Part shown: positions 1-11,272 of the stretch, piece after piece
Position numbering within the stretch: position 1 is the stretch's first letter
Layout: every line of letters begins with the position of its first letter
NCBI GenBank assembly: GCA_002943765.1
Contig: PQWQ01000010.1
Coordinates: forward strand, 870,501 to 934,500
Direction: 5' to 3'
Source of the DNA: Psoroptes ovis
Lineage: Eukaryota > Arthropoda > Arachnida > Sarcoptiformes > Psoroptidae
DNA length: 64,000 nucleotides
Notes under the pieces: generated by a model
The model's database searches: none
What the model was told of the DNA's origin: nothing
The model's input: only the letters and a program-made list of their open reading frames with translations
Translations under genes and position numbers: made by a program

Positions 1-599
1 CTGCTATTCTTAAAGAAATGGGCATCACCGATTATGAACCACGTGTTTTGCCACAATTAGTCGAATTTGCATATCGTTATGTTGGTTGTGTACTTGAAGA
101 TGCACAAATATATTCATCACATGCTCGGAAAAAAGTAATCGATAGTGATGATGTTAGTTTGGCGATACAAATGAAAATTGATCGATCATTTGTTGGTCCA
201 CCATCCAGAGATGTGCTGTTGGAAATATCAAGAAATAAAAATACTCAACCGCTACCACCGATAAAATCACATAATGGTATGCGTTTACCAGCTGATCGTT
301 ATAGTTTGGTCACGCCGAATTTCCGTCTTGTTTCACGTCCAACAAATTCATCAATGCTATCAAACAATAATATTAAATCGAATAGCAGCAGTGGTGATAA
401 TAAAACTATTGTTCGAACAGTAACATCATTATTATCATCATCATCATCCGCAGCAAACAATTCATCATCACCATTTTCAAATTCAAAAATATCCATACAA
501 TCACCAATATTGGCTAGTCCAACAACACCGAATTCAATCAATCAACAATCATCAAAAGAACCACCATTTGGAAAACGTAAATTAGAGGATATAAATTGA
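1..599 (+). CDS. TAF9: TAF9, TFIID subunit 9 (5' end missing)
   Basis: Histone-fold subunit of TFIID (and of SAGA-type complexes), which pairs with TAF6 in the nucleus during RNA polymerase II initiation. The frame is already open at base 3 and reads AILKEMGITDYEPRVLPQLV, then a histone fold with DAQIYSSHARK and DSDDVSLAIQ. The post-fold block PPSRDVLLEISRNKN...PLPPIK...RLPADRYSLVTPNFRLVS is diagnostic of TAF9. The N-terminal residues lie before the window, so the ATG at 18 is internal. The last ~80 residues are a Ser/Asn/Pro-rich tail. An AATAAA at 623-628 is a likely poly(A) signal. The gene is tail-to-tail with the ribosomal protein gene that follows. Family assignment is secure. Confidence 0.93.
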   Translation, partial: AILKEMGITDYEPRVLPQLVEFAYRYVGCVLEDAQIYSSHARKKVIDSDDVSLAIQMKIDRSFVGPPSRDVLLEISRNKNTQPLPPIKSHNGMRLPADRYSLVTPNFRLVSRPTNSSMLSNNNIKSNSSSGDNKTIVRTVTSLLSSSSSAANNSSSPFSNSKISIQSPILASPTTPNSINQQSSKEPPFGKRKLEDIN

Positions 600-673
600 T
601 TAATTAATTAGAATTTTTTGTAAATAAATCATTTCATTTTTTAATTATACAAAACAATTACAATTCTTTCAAA

Positions 674-1678
674 TTACATGTTACAAATTTTATTTGGATG
701 TTGTTTATGAACAACATTACGTAAATCGATACGATTCATATTGAAAATCAGTCGTTCTTCAATTGTTTTCAATGCATCAATTGTCAGCACTAATGTTTCA
801 TGTTTTAACATTGAAAATACATTCAATCCATAAACTGGTAAAATATTAATATGATTGATTGATTCACATGCTTGATGAAAATGTTGAGCACTTGTCACCA
901 ATGGATATTGATCAATATCGATTTGATCAACAAACAATACGGATGGACCCCAGCCACGAGTTTCACATAATTCTTCTAAATGTTCTTTGGTTCCATCCAA
1001 TGGAAATGTATCAAATGTGTTGACTATGTGCAAGTCATTTTGTGCTAATTTAGATGCTAACATCGAAATCAATCCATTCAAGCGTATGTTGAATGGTAAC
1101 ATGTAAAAATATGTTTTCGGTCCACGTGGACCAGTTGCCCAACCACCACGTATCCACATTGGCGCACGGCGACTACCATGACGAGCACGACCAGTACCTT
1201 TTTGTGGCCATGGCTTTCGGTTTGAACCACTCAATTCTGCACGTGTTTTCAAACATCTCCAATCTACGTGTTTATATAATGTTTGCCATTTATGATTCAT
1301 TTGTATTAGATCAGGTCTAGGATAAGCGGAAAATATATTCGGATGTAATTCAATTAAACCCAATTTTATTGAATTCGGTGTCGACATATTTTCGATCCAT
1401 GCTTGTCGTATTGGTTGTACTGAAATATCAGTCACATTTTCTTTGATTAATGTGTTTCTATCAATTTTTATTATCAAAGGATCATTAATTTGTGATTGTG
1501 AAATTATTTCATTCGGTTGTTGTTGCAATTGATTTTCAATTAAATTTGCGCTGTTTTTCGCATCAGATGTTTCAGAAATTGTTGATAAACATCGTAATCG
1601 ATTAAGAGAAGATAATGCGAAAGTATTGCGTAAATTAAAACTAGCAAAATTCAACGATTTAATCAGCAATGAAGACAT
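674..1678 (-). CDS. MRPL4: Mitochondrial ribosomal protein uL4m (MRPL4)
   Basis: A 334-residue single-exon protein of the large mitoribosomal subunit. Residues 1-35 (MSSLLIKSLNFASFNLRNTF...) are basic, hydroxylated and lack acids, as expected of a mitochondrial presequence. The L4 core follows: DVSVQPIRQAWIENM, HKWQTLYKHVDWRCLKTRAE, then the loop SGSNRKPWPQKGTGRARHGS and RRAPMWIRGGWATGPRGPKT, which in L4 proteins reaches towards the exit tunnel. The C-terminal half (IDALKTIEERLIFNMNRI) matches uL4m length and order. Its stop lies 74 bp from the TAF9 stop on the opposite strand, so the two 3' UTRs probably overlap. Confidence 0.93.
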   Translation of the reverse strand: MSSLLIKSLNFASFNLRNTFALSSLNRLRCLSTISETSDAKNSANLIENQLQQQPNEIISQSQINDPLIIKIDRNTLIKENVTDISVQPIRQAWIENMSTPNSIKLGLIELHPNIFSAYPRPDLIQMNHKWQTLYKHVDWRCLKTRAELSGSNRKPWPQKGTGRARHGSRRAPMWIRGGWATGPRGPKTYFYMLPFNIRLNGLISMLASKLAQNDLHIVNTFDTFPLDGTKEHLEELCETRGWGPSVLFVDQIDIDQYPLVTSAQHFHQACESINHINILPVYGLNVFSMLKHETLVLTIDALKTIEERLIFNMNRIDLRNVVHKQHPNKICNM

Positions 1679-1873
1679 GATTCATTGAATGAAAATTTTA
1701 AAAATTTAATTCAAAAAAAAACAATTTAAAACATGTGATTTGAAATTCAAAAAAAAAAAAAAAAAATTTCTGAAAACTTTCTGAAAATTCAAATTAAATT
1801 TTATTTCTGTAAACATTTCTTTTGCATTGATCAAAGATATTTGAATTTGAATTTATGGTAATTTAAATCTTTT

Positions 1874-2335
1874 TCATTGTTGACATATCGTAGAATTTTT
1901 CTGTCTTAAAATTTTCTGAACAAAATAATCAATTTCATTGTTCAATTCTTCAATATAAATATCACAATGTTCAGGTTCGATTGACATTAAATGATCAAAT
2001 TGTTCATAATTGCTTAATAATCGTCGATAATTATGCGCGAATTCGCTATCATCGATACCATTTTCTTGTTCCAATTTGATTATATGTTTTGATTCATGTA
2101 TTGAACATAGATATTTCTTTTCAATTAAATCTAATTCTTCAAAACGTTGTTCGTTTATATTTTTATCATTTGTTTTACATTTATCTGTGATTGTTCCTTG
2201 AAGAAAAATGAATATTAATCAAAATACTTTTGAAATGAAATCTTCAACGATTCAATGAAACTTACCATCGATTGAATTCATGTAAAAATTACAAATAATC
2301 AAAACAAAAACGATGAATCGAATCGATTTATTCAT
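1874..2335 (-). CDS. Small secreted protein, two exons, function unknown
   Basis: Join on the minus strand: exon 1 2335..2266, exon 2 2196..1874, 130 residues. Exon 1 encodes a clear signal peptide (MNKSIRFIVFVLIICNFYMN, then SIDG) and stops at a GTAAGT donor. The ~69 bp intron ends in a CAAG acceptor and the frame continues as G|TITDKCKTNDKN. The mature chain is about 107 residues, acidic, predicted mostly helical (EQRFEELDLIEKKYLCSIHE, NYRRLLSNYEQFDHL) and has four cysteines (DKC, LCS, EHC, TIC), enough for two disulfides. I do not recognise a family. Small helical secreted proteins are common in mites, but no allergen group matches clearly. Exon structure is well supported; function is unknown. 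Confidence 0.7.
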
Positions 2336-2905
2336 TTTAAATAATTCAAGCCCCAAAAAGAACCGGTTAAAACTTTGAAAATTTTGAAAAATTTCAATTA
2401 TTCTTGTAAGCAAAACGTAATTAAAATCCTTGATTAAATTATTGAAAATATAAACTTTGTAATCCGAAAAACACTACAAATTCAAGTATACTTAACCATC
2501 TCAAGTGATCTAAGAGTAAATGCCAAAACATAATAATTGATTGATTATCAAACGATTGATAATCAATTTAAATAAATGATTTATTTAATTTCACAAATTT
2601 TTATCAACGAAAAAAATAGGAAGAGAAAAGGTACACATGTGAATGATACACGATTGTATGCGGCGAAATATGACAAAACATGACAATAAATGATTATGAA
2701 TGATCCGGATCACGGTGAATTCAATGAAATATGAAAAATAATAATGATTAGTTGACTATGAGAAATGAGAACAAATTTAAATGACAAGATTCAATCAGAG
2801 AGAAATTCTCGCAAAGGTTTTTGCACCATGAAACTTTACAAATATCATCGGATTAAGAATAATTAAGGCACATTTGAAACATTTGCAGGGGGCTAAAGAT
2901 TTGTC
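2336..2905. other. Intergenic DNA, small secreted gene / TXNDC11-like gene
   Basis: About 570 bp of AT-rich sequence between two minus-strand genes. It must contain the promoter of the small secreted gene and the 3' UTR of the TXNDC11-like gene. TTTATT at about 2579-2584 gives AATAAA on the minus strand. No coding frame with a start and a recognisable product, and no repeat of note. Confidence 0.5.
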
Positions 2906-5900
2906 TTATAATTCATCTTTTTTCGATTTAAATTTTCTTGGAAGACTTGGAAGTTTCGGTTTGACATCATTCGGCTGTTTAGATGTCGTTTTACCAATAT
3001 TATTTGATGATTTATTTTTGCCAATGGTCGGTGATGGTAATAATGATCGCAATTGTTGATTTAAATAATTATAATCAATATATTTATGTTGAATATGATC
3101 AATTTTCAACAATATGAATTGATTTAAAAGCATTTGTCGCCATTGCAATGTTCGCTGTTGATGTAAACGACTCTGTAGTTCGATTTCAAATTTTTTAATT
3201 TGTTCAATCTGTTTTCGATTACGATTTTGATTCGTTGTTTGTAGTTTTTGCCTTTCGAATTGCATATGATTCAACATATTCAATGTGCCTGCAATTATTC
3301 GTAATGTTTTTTGTCGTTGCCAATAATTTTTCGCATAACTTTGCTTTAAACATGCTTTTTGACATAATACTATTGACATTTGTAGCTTAATCGATGGCTG
3401 TGTATTGTTCATTATGAATTCAAATAGACCAGAACGATCGATCGCTTTGGACGGTGGATATGTTCGTGAATTGGATCGTCTATCCGAATCAATCAATGAT
3501 TAAATTAAAATTCGTTGAAATTCAATCAAAACTACTCACTCATGAGCTGGAAAAAATATTATGGTCGGATATCGGTCCACCGTGTATTCCCATGGTAAAT
3601 CATTCGAATCGCCATTGATTCTAAGTGAAATGAATTGAATTTAAAAACTGTAATATCAATGATTAATCAAACGATTACCTTGTGAAAATAATATCGTTGG
3701 AAAAATCAAAAATTCTTGCCACATCCAAGTAAACATGTGCGATTGAACTACAAAAACCGCACCATGGTGCATAATACATAACGACAATATCTTTATCCAA
3801 GTATCGCGAATCGATTTCATCAATTTGCCGCTGTTGTTGCTTCGGCTGTAACGGTTTACCAACGATCAAATTCAAAAATGTCATCGTGTCAAGCTCAGGT
3901 ACACAAACAATATTGGTACCGTTGCGATCAAAGATCATTTGTCGATCATGGCTCGTACAAAAACCCGAAGAACGTTGTTGTTGATTACGATAAAAACGTT
4001 GTAATTTACCGGCGGTGAAATTTTGAATGAAATTCATAAATGTTATCTTTGAATATGAATTTCTAGGAACATTTATCGTTGACTTTTTTGCATCACTGCT
4101 ACGTTTAAATTCAATTTGATCAAATAATATTTCATGATCAAGTAAATAAACTGATTCTTGTGTTGGATCGAAAATCAATGCAATCGTAGAATGTGGTACA
4201 TTGAATACATCGATGCCTAATGATTCAGCAAATGCACCATAAATCGATGAATCTAGAGCCATGAATCGCAGTGTACGATTTGTTTGACATGCTAAACCAG
4301 TAAAATTTGCTGCAATTTGTCTTAAACGCTTGTTTTTTTGTTGTTGTTGTTGATCATATGTTTCTGGAAAATTTAAATCCGTATAATTCATTCCTAGCTT
4401 TAATTTTTTACAATGTTGAATTTCAAATTCTTTAATCATATTACTGATTTTTTCATCAGTTGTCCATTGCTGTTGTTGATTTAATTTTCCAACCATCGAT
4501 GACCATTGATTTCGATTACTTAGATCATCGTTTGATTGATGTTGTTCTTGAACATTACCCGAACATGTAGTGACTATTTTATAATAAGGCGTATATTTAG
4601 GCTGATAAGTATCTTTGATTTGATTGCAATAAATTGCCGAATTATTTACATAATTTGGATCAAATTCATCCAAATACCGGTGTACCATTGAAAAACAATC
4701 AAAATTTTGGCAACGTGCAGGACATTTTGGCAAATAAATATGAACACATGATGTACAGAGACATTTTTTTTGCATTCCATGCCTAAGACCACCGAATGAA
4801 CGCCATTTAACTGTTTGCGTATGACAACATGTATCGACAGTATCATGGTATTTATTTTTCTTCATCATATCATTATCAATCATGTCATTCATTATATCAT
4901 CATTTTCTCTTGAATCAATAAGTTCATGACAACGTTCTTCTAATTCAGCTAATCTTTCTTCCAATAATCTTCGACGTAATATGTTTCGATGTATTAATGA
5001 ACGTATCACTGGTGAATTATCACAATTATAATAATCGAGCACAATTTCTCTGAGCTAAGAATATCAAGGAAGAAAAATTGTTTGATTATCGGTGAAAACA
5101 TCAATCAAGCACTAATTACCAAATCATAATAAGGTGAAATGGCCAAAAGAAAACTTCTCGGTGTAAATAATATAAATGTTGGTGATTTTTGTATGTAATC
5201 AGATAATAATGTACTCTTGATGCCAGATGGATTCATCCATCTAATGGTTTTAGCGAGATCTGAACGACTATGAATCCAGCTAAGTAATGTTGATGGCTTT
5301 GTAGATTTAGCTGTGAAATGTTCACTGCTATTACCGACGAAAATAATCAAAGATGATTGTTCACGTTGTAGATCGATTTTGAATTTCATTGCAATACGTG
5401 AATTTGTTACCACAGTGTATGCAACTGAACGCCATGGATCACTGGTCAATGCTTTGATTGATGTTGTCAAATAGGATCGATAGCCATTCGGTATTTGGCC
5501 AGGTGATTGATTGAAATCGAAATAACCTAATACGACAGCCTTATAATAGGTCAGAAAATAAAATTAAGAAAATTTATTGATTATCAGAACAAGACTTACA
5601 TCATGTTGAGCACGCAAATCCAATAATTGTCCTTCATTCTGAATCGGTATCAACGGGTTAATAACATTATCGAGAAATGGCATAATATAACTGGCCAAAA
5701 CAGGGCCACGATATTCAATTTCACCTTCAGCACGAACATGTGCAATAAAATGTGGATAACGGCGTAAATTGTTATGATATTTACGACATTCACCATCTGG
5801 CCACCAACAATTAATGGCAGCAAACAATACTTGTTCACCATAATGATTGGCAACAATTTCAATTTCACTGCGTGCACGTATCGAATCAGAATCCCATGGT

Positions 5901-7224
5901 GCATAAAACATAATGAATGCAATTTCAGCTTGTATAATTCGTGACCATAATTCTTTGATTTGTCCAAATTCAAAATCAATGATAAACGGATTGGAGGGAA
6001 AAAATTTTTTCGGTATCGGTGTTTTACGTGTTTTAAGAGATCTACATTGGAAGAAATTAATTAATGACCAAAATTATCAAATCACTGAAAAACAAACCCA
6101 TTATGTAATAAGACTAATGCAAGTATCGATAATAATAATATCAATGGAAATAGAAATTTTTTATTTAAAAATATTTTGATTAATGAAATAATCGATGTTT
6201 TAGATGTCACAGTGTTTGCTGATACCATTTTTGATGATAAATTACCATTTGTTGTAGTATCAAACGTTGATTCACAAGAATTCTTTTCTATCAATGATTG
6301 ATCCAATTGTTTTGGTGATGATTGCTTTTTTCTCATACGAACTTTTACACGTAAATCAATCTGTTGTACAGCTGTCCCAGTGTTAGGTGAATTATTATCA
6401 TTAATTAATTGTTGATTATTTTGTATTATTGCAGGTATTATTGTTTCTGTACTATTATCTAAATCATTATTATTATTATCCATTAAAATATCTTCATCAT
6501 TATCATCATCATCATCATCATCTGACGTTATCGATGGTGTTGTTGTGGTCATAATCGTCGTTGTTGATGGTGAAGATGCGCCCGATTCTGATGATTCACA
6601 ATCCAATAAATCATTTTGTTTTTGTTGATCATCAATATCGAAATTTGAATCAATGTTTAATGAATTATGATTATTATTATGATGATCTATATTTATCACA
6701 GATTTATTAGGATTAAATTTAAATAAATTATATCGATAATTCGAATGTTGATTATCTTGATTTCGTTGTTGTTTATTTTTATTCGTTTTCAATGTTTTAT
6801 TATTATAAATAGGTTTAATCGGTTGTTGCCGCTGTTGATGACGATGCAATGTATATGTTGTTGTAGCATGTACCATAATATCATCATCATCATCATCATC
6901 AATATCTTCGATGCCATCTAGCGCTTCGATAGAAAATATTTCATATGAATAATTGCTATCATCATCATCAGCGACAGCAACATAACTAGATGATTCAAAT
7001 GAATTATTATTTGATGACATTCCGTTCAAAATTATTCCTTTTGCTTTAATCCATTTAAAATGCAATAAAAATTCATCTACCGAAAAAGAATGTAAGAAAG
7101 TTTCTTCGACAAACAAAGTTGAATCGAAGAAAAGTAAATCACACAAATTGCTTAAATTTGCCAAAGCAAATACATTTGTTTGCCAGAAATAATCATCATC
7201 TACGGAAAAAAAATTCAATTTCAT
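2906..7224 (-). CDS. TXNDC11: TXNDC11-like ER thioredoxin-domain protein, KDEL C-terminus
   Basis: Six exons: 7224..6098, 6041..5600, 5539..5120, 5054..3679, 3620..3540, 3479..2906; all joins keep frame and give 1339 residues. In vertebrates TXNDC11 is an ER membrane protein linked to DUOX maturation and ERAD. Exon 1 encodes a long Asp/Ser/Asn-rich stretch and ends in a TM helix (FLFPLILLLSILALVLLHNG). Exon 2 encodes a thioredoxin fold with the active site degenerated to APWDSDS. Exons 4-5 encode a second thioredoxin fold with an intact site (VVMYYAPWCGFC) and the cis-Pro strand RYPTIIFFPAH. Exon 6 is a Gln/Arg-rich coiled coil ending in KDEL. The start is uncertain: 7224 is the longest frame, but an ATG at 7020 (MSSNNNSF) is also plausible and gives 1271 residues. 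Confidence 0.82.
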
Positions 7225-7362
7225 TCATTTTCCAACTTTACAACTTCTAAATCAGAATGTAGAAAATAATGCTAATTCCTTAATATCTTAACATGTATTT
7301 GTTAAATAGTAAAACATCAATACAAACACATTGAATCATTTTTTTTTGAATGATTTAAACTA

Positions 7363-7442
7363 TTAGGTTGTCCGATAAGTTCTTGCCAATTTTCTCATAA
7401 CTCTCTACGAAATAATCGGCAAAAACTTTTCGGACAACCTAA
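7363..7442. mobile_element. Palindromic mariner-like MITE, copy 1
   Basis: An 80 bp element that is almost entirely terminal inverted repeat. It begins TTAGGTTGTCCGATAAGTT and ends AACTTTTCGGACAACCTAA, and is bounded by TA on both sides (7361-7362, 7443-7444). TA target duplication and a TTAGGTTG... terminus are typical of mariner (mellifera/cecropia-type) elements. It has no coding capacity. It is one of six related copies in this window. Confidence 0.85.
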
Positions 7443-7948
7443 TATATTTAAATGTTTTGAACAAATGAATGAATGAATCAAATATTTCTAAAAATAAAAG
7501 TTTTTCATAAATTTTCGTTTATATTTTTGTTGATTTGTTAAAACATTCATTTACATTCCTCGCGTATTTAAACGTACATTTTGTAAATTCATCTTTGATG
7601 ATGATGATTAAGATCATCATAATAGTAATCATTAGCGAATATATAATCCTTTCATTTCAACACATATACATTCACCATGTGAATAATGAAACACAAGACT
7701 ATTAGTGTTAACATTACTGGTGATCATGATGATGATGATCATCATCATCATTATCATTGATAATTATGATGATGAGCTACAACACACGATCAAACATACA
7801 ATTAATTCTTTTGGGGGAAATTACACATTATTTTTTCGATTAAATTGTTAATTGTTTTCCGAAACTATTCGAAGGAATTAAATGATTATCATCAAAGAAT
7901 TTCATACATTTCAAGCATCTTATGATTTTTTTGCATCTTCAAATGATT

Positions 7949-8069
7949 ACATTGGTCAATTGCAATTAATTCTTTTTGTTTGAATTGACCAATGTACTTT
8001 CAATCAAATGTACCCAATTAACAATGATTGAAGGTACAATGATGATGATGATTATCATCATCATCATTG
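7949..8069. repeat. Two adjacent perfect palindromes
   Basis: ACATTGGTCAATT near 7949 is matched by AATTGACCAATGT near 7984-7996, a hairpin with 13 bp arms. About 40 bp later, CAATGATGATGATGA meets TCATCATCATCATTG, a near-perfect ~33 bp palindrome around 8037-8069. The second is explained by abutting GAT and ATC runs; the first is not a simple repeat. Confidence 0.6.
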
Positions 8070-9069
8070 TAATCAAGAATTTATCGGGTACGGATGAAAT
8101 TGATTATGATGATTTCAATCATGATTAGTTTTTTTTAATCATTGAAAAAATGCTATTAATCGATTGATTGAATGAATGAATGAATGAATGAATGTTCCTT
8201 GAATTTTAAATCATGATCATTCAATCGATTCTTTCAATGGCAAAAAATATTTTAAAAATCTTAGCCATAATGATTTTCAATGATTCATGAAACGAAACAA
8301 AAATCTGTGATTATCAACCAATCAATGTGACCATAGTCGATAGCAAATTGAAAATTTTATGCCTCCAATTACAATCGATTAAACATTGTTTGACTGCCAC
8401 TGATTTCAATTATCGATGGCTGTTCATTGAATTCAATCTATCGATTGATTGATTGATTGGTTGATATGATCATAAATAATTAATTTAAAAAAATATGAAA
8501 ATTCAATTTTGAAATATTCAACACAAAAAAGTGTTGAAAGCAATCGATTTTCAACAGGCAAAATTAAATGGAAAGAGAAGTTGGAAGTAAATAAGTGAAA
8601 CTTTCACTTATTTCAATTATAATTGACATCAAATCGTGTGATTTCATTTGAATTTGAATCGAATTTTGATTGGTTTGTTTTGTCGTTCTCATTTCCATCT
8701 GTAAATTTAATTATTAAAACAACAACCAAAACAGCAACATTAACATCAGAAACAACATCAACGACTACAGAAAAATAGGATGGACAATGGTACATACAGC
8801 CATCAACGATATTATCATCATCATCATCATCATCATTTCATGTAATGTAATGTTGGAATGGCAAGTTAAATGGGAAAAAAATCCGGTTCTATTTACATAT
8901 TGTCGTAGTTGTTGATGGCTGTTGCTGCTGTTGTTGCTTGATGCTTAATGGTTGGTTGTTTGATGCCATTTTTTTTCAATTATTCAATGACGATAATGGG
9001 TGATGATTGGATGGCGATGATTGGATGATGGCAGTGATGACGATTGGACGATTGAAGCCGTCACTTATT

Positions 9070-9075
9070 TATATA
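9070..9075 (+). promoter_or_regulatory. Candidate TATA box of the coiled-coil secreted gene
   Basis: TATATA in a locally GC-richer context (CACTTATTTATATACGATCG), about 150 bp upstream of the ATG at 9224. This is a reasonable spacing if the leader is ~120 nt. Sequence-only call; no start site is known. Confidence 0.45.
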
Positions 9076-9223
9076 CGATCGTCGATTGCAATCGATTCAA
9101 TCATTTGATCAAATTATTATTTGTTTAGTTGAAAGCGTTGTTGTGTCGATGTGAATTTCTTATTTTATTTTTTTCAAATAATTGAAACTTTGTTATTTTT
9201 TTTTTCTTTGTTCAAAGTGATAA

Positions 9224-10156
9224 ATGAAAATGAAATTTTCGAATCAAATTTTTTTGATAATCGGTTTCGTATCGATAATATCAACCACAAATGGTATGCT
9301 TTTGACCAGCTTATTGGCTAATCGCCGAAGTAGAGATGTTAAACTTGAAGATGGTGATGTTGAACATTCGGGTGGTGGTAAGTTTCCGATGTGTTCTTGT
9401 GTGATATTTGCTTGAATTTGTCCTGATTTTGAATTTATTTCCATTTCTTTTTCCAACCATTTACTAATTCAAACAGTTATGGACCTTTTCGGAACATTTT
9501 TCGATGATATTGGTTTGAAAAATACATTCCGAGATGTCAAAGTATCAATGTTGGGCGCCAGCGAAAAGCTTTTGGAACAATCGACCAACATTTATGATAC
9601 ATTTCAAGAAACATTAGCACAAACACGTTCAAGCACTGATGAACGATCATCAGAATTTCGTAAAGCATTACGATATTTACAAACTGAAGCCCGAAGACGC
9701 CGGGAAGATATTGAAGATGAAATTGAAATTGAAAAAGAAAAATTAGCCGAAGCTGAAACAAAAGCTGAGAAAAAAGAATCAAAACAAAAATTGAATAAAC
9801 TTCAAGAAGCATTGAAACAAATGGATGAAGTGGCTAAAACAAGACTAACCAAGGTCAAAGATAAAATCAAACAAAAACGATCGAATCGTAAATCATTGTT
9901 GAAGAATCGAAGAGCTTTGAAAAATAAAGAAAAAGTTGAAATTGAAAAAGAAGATGAATCAAAACGATCGAAACGTTCGACAGATAAAAATCAATCAGCA
10001 TCAACACCGGCCGTTGTAGCACAGCCACCACCGGCCAAAGATACTGGTTCATCAACATCGACTGATGGTAAAAAAAAGACCAAAGGCAAAAGCAAAGTGA
10101 AAAATATTAATCCGGATGCCGTACAAAGTGCTGGCGATGGTTTCGGTGATCATTGA
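9224..10156 (+). CDS. Secreted lysine-rich coiled-coil protein, two exons
   Basis: Join 9224..9377 and 9477..10156, 277 residues. Exon 1 encodes a signal peptide (MKMKFSNQIFLIIGFVSIIS, then TTNG), then basic NRRSRD and an acidic patch, and ends in a GTAAGT donor. The 99 bp intron ends in AAACAG and the frame resumes as G|VMDLFGTFFDDIG. Residues ~90-210 form a long charged helix, with acidic runs (EDIEDEIEIEKEKL) alternating with basic ones (KVKDKIKQKRSNRKS). A possible dibasic site KRSKRS precedes a Pro/Ala/Ser/Gly tail. I do not recognise the family. Structure suggests an extracellular or vesicular coiled-coil protein. It is tail-to-tail with the four-TM gene, with AATAAA at 10298-10303. Confidence 0.75.
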
Positions 10157-10348
10157 TTTTCTATGATCATTCATGGATTCAAATTCTCGTTCTGATTGAT
10201 CTGTGTACAATTTCAATTCTCTTTTTTAAAAGGTTGTAATCTTAATCATGTAACTCATATAATGGGATATAATCATTAATAATAATAATAATTGGTTAAT
10301 AAACTCTTTTTTTTCAACTCTTTCTTTATTCATTTCATTCAAATGATC

Positions 10349-11272
10349 TTAACAAACACTTTCGGAATAATGTGGACAATAAATGATTGGTGCCAATATT
10401 TTTGGATCATTATTTGTTGATTGTTGTTGCAATGGTTGCTGTTGATGTTGTTGCTGTGTATGATAAACATGATTCGAATCGATCACTGCATTATTTCCAC
10501 CCGAATAATTACTCATTGGTGATCTTCGTTGATCATTATGATGATTATGATGATGATGTTTCGAATGATTATTGCTATTATTGTTATTACTGCTGTTGTT
10601 GTTGGTATGATTTAAATGATGATAATGTTGTGTATCATTAATCATTGTACCATTAATTGTTGTATAATGATTATTATTATGTTTCAATGCTTTAATTTGT
10701 TTCAACATTATTGTATAAAGTATTGTTAATAATATTATTATCATCAGCAATAGGAAAATGTTTATTTTAAGGAAATTAATCGATACACAAAATATTAAAA
10801 TGTTTGTAATCAACGTAAATACCATGACGCAAAGATGGCGACGTATAATCGAAATGATTGCAATCAATTGATTAAATATTGCTGTAATGTATAAAATGAG
10901 TACGGTGAAAACAAATTCACCGGATGGTCTATTAATGATTAAATATGCAACTTCCATAACTGTTACATTATTGTTTGCAGCATTATTAGTCATATTATGT
11001 GATGATGATGTCATCGATGATGGTAATGATGCGGTTAATGCTGCAGCTGTTGATGATGTTGATGGATTATTCAATATTTTACTTAATTGTAATACAGAAT
11101 TCAAATCAAATATTGTCAATATAAACATTATTGGATTAATACCATGCAACAGAATGGATATGATTATTGATAATACTAGCAGAATGATGAATACTAAATA
11201 AATGATTAATAGCGTATATTTTATGGATGTTAAATGAAATAATTTTTGTTCATATTTAGTAATGATAGTCAT
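10349..11272 (-). CDS. Four-TM membrane protein with low-complexity tail
   Basis: Single-exon frame of 307 residues starting MTIITKYEQKLFHLTS. Hydrophobic segments lie at about residues 17-43 (SIKYTLLIIYLVFIILLVLS), 120-144 (FVFTVLILYITAIFNQLIAI), 148-165 (CVMVFTLITNILIFCVSINF) and 168-190 (NIFLLLMIIILLTILYTIML). A Ser/Thr/Asn-rich loop lies between the first two, likely extracellular, with NMT and NVT sequons. The last ~110 residues are Asn/His/Gln-rich low complexity. The topology resembles four-helix arthropod membrane proteins (MARVEL- or pasiflora-type), but no signature lets me name it. A minus-strand AATAAA (TTTATT at 10325-10330) lies just past its stop, facing the signal of the coiled-coil gene. 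Confidence 0.65.
   Translation of the reverse strand: MTIITKYEQKLFHLTSIKYTLLIIYLVFIILLVLSIIISILLHGINPIMFILTIFDLNSVLQLSKILNNPSTSSTAAALTASLPSSMTSSSHNMTNNAANNNVTVMEVAYLIINRPSGEFVFTVLILYITAIFNQLIAIISIIRRHLCVMVFTLITNILIFCVSINFLKINIFLLLMIIILLTILYTIMLKQIKALKHNNNHYTTINGTMINDTQHYHHLNHTNNNSSNNNNSNNHSKHHHHNHHNDQRRSPMSNYSGGNNAVIDSNHVYHTQQQHQQQPLQQQSTNNDPKILAPIIYCPHYSESVC

Larger units (their letters stand above)
7225..9223. other. Intergenic DNA with MITE, palindromes and simple repeats
   Basis: About 2 kb between divergent genes. It holds one palindromic MITE (7363-7442), a (GAT)n/(ATC)n palindrome cluster (7720-8070), a TGAA run near 8171-8195, ATC repeats near 8816-8836 and a TATA box at 9070-9075. 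Short frames here (e.g. 8613-8795 minus) have no recognisable content. Confidence 0.6.

Noticed and set aside
8613..8795. Minus-strand 60-residue frame
   Set aside because: Composition is random-like, with no signal peptide, splice partner or family resemblance.
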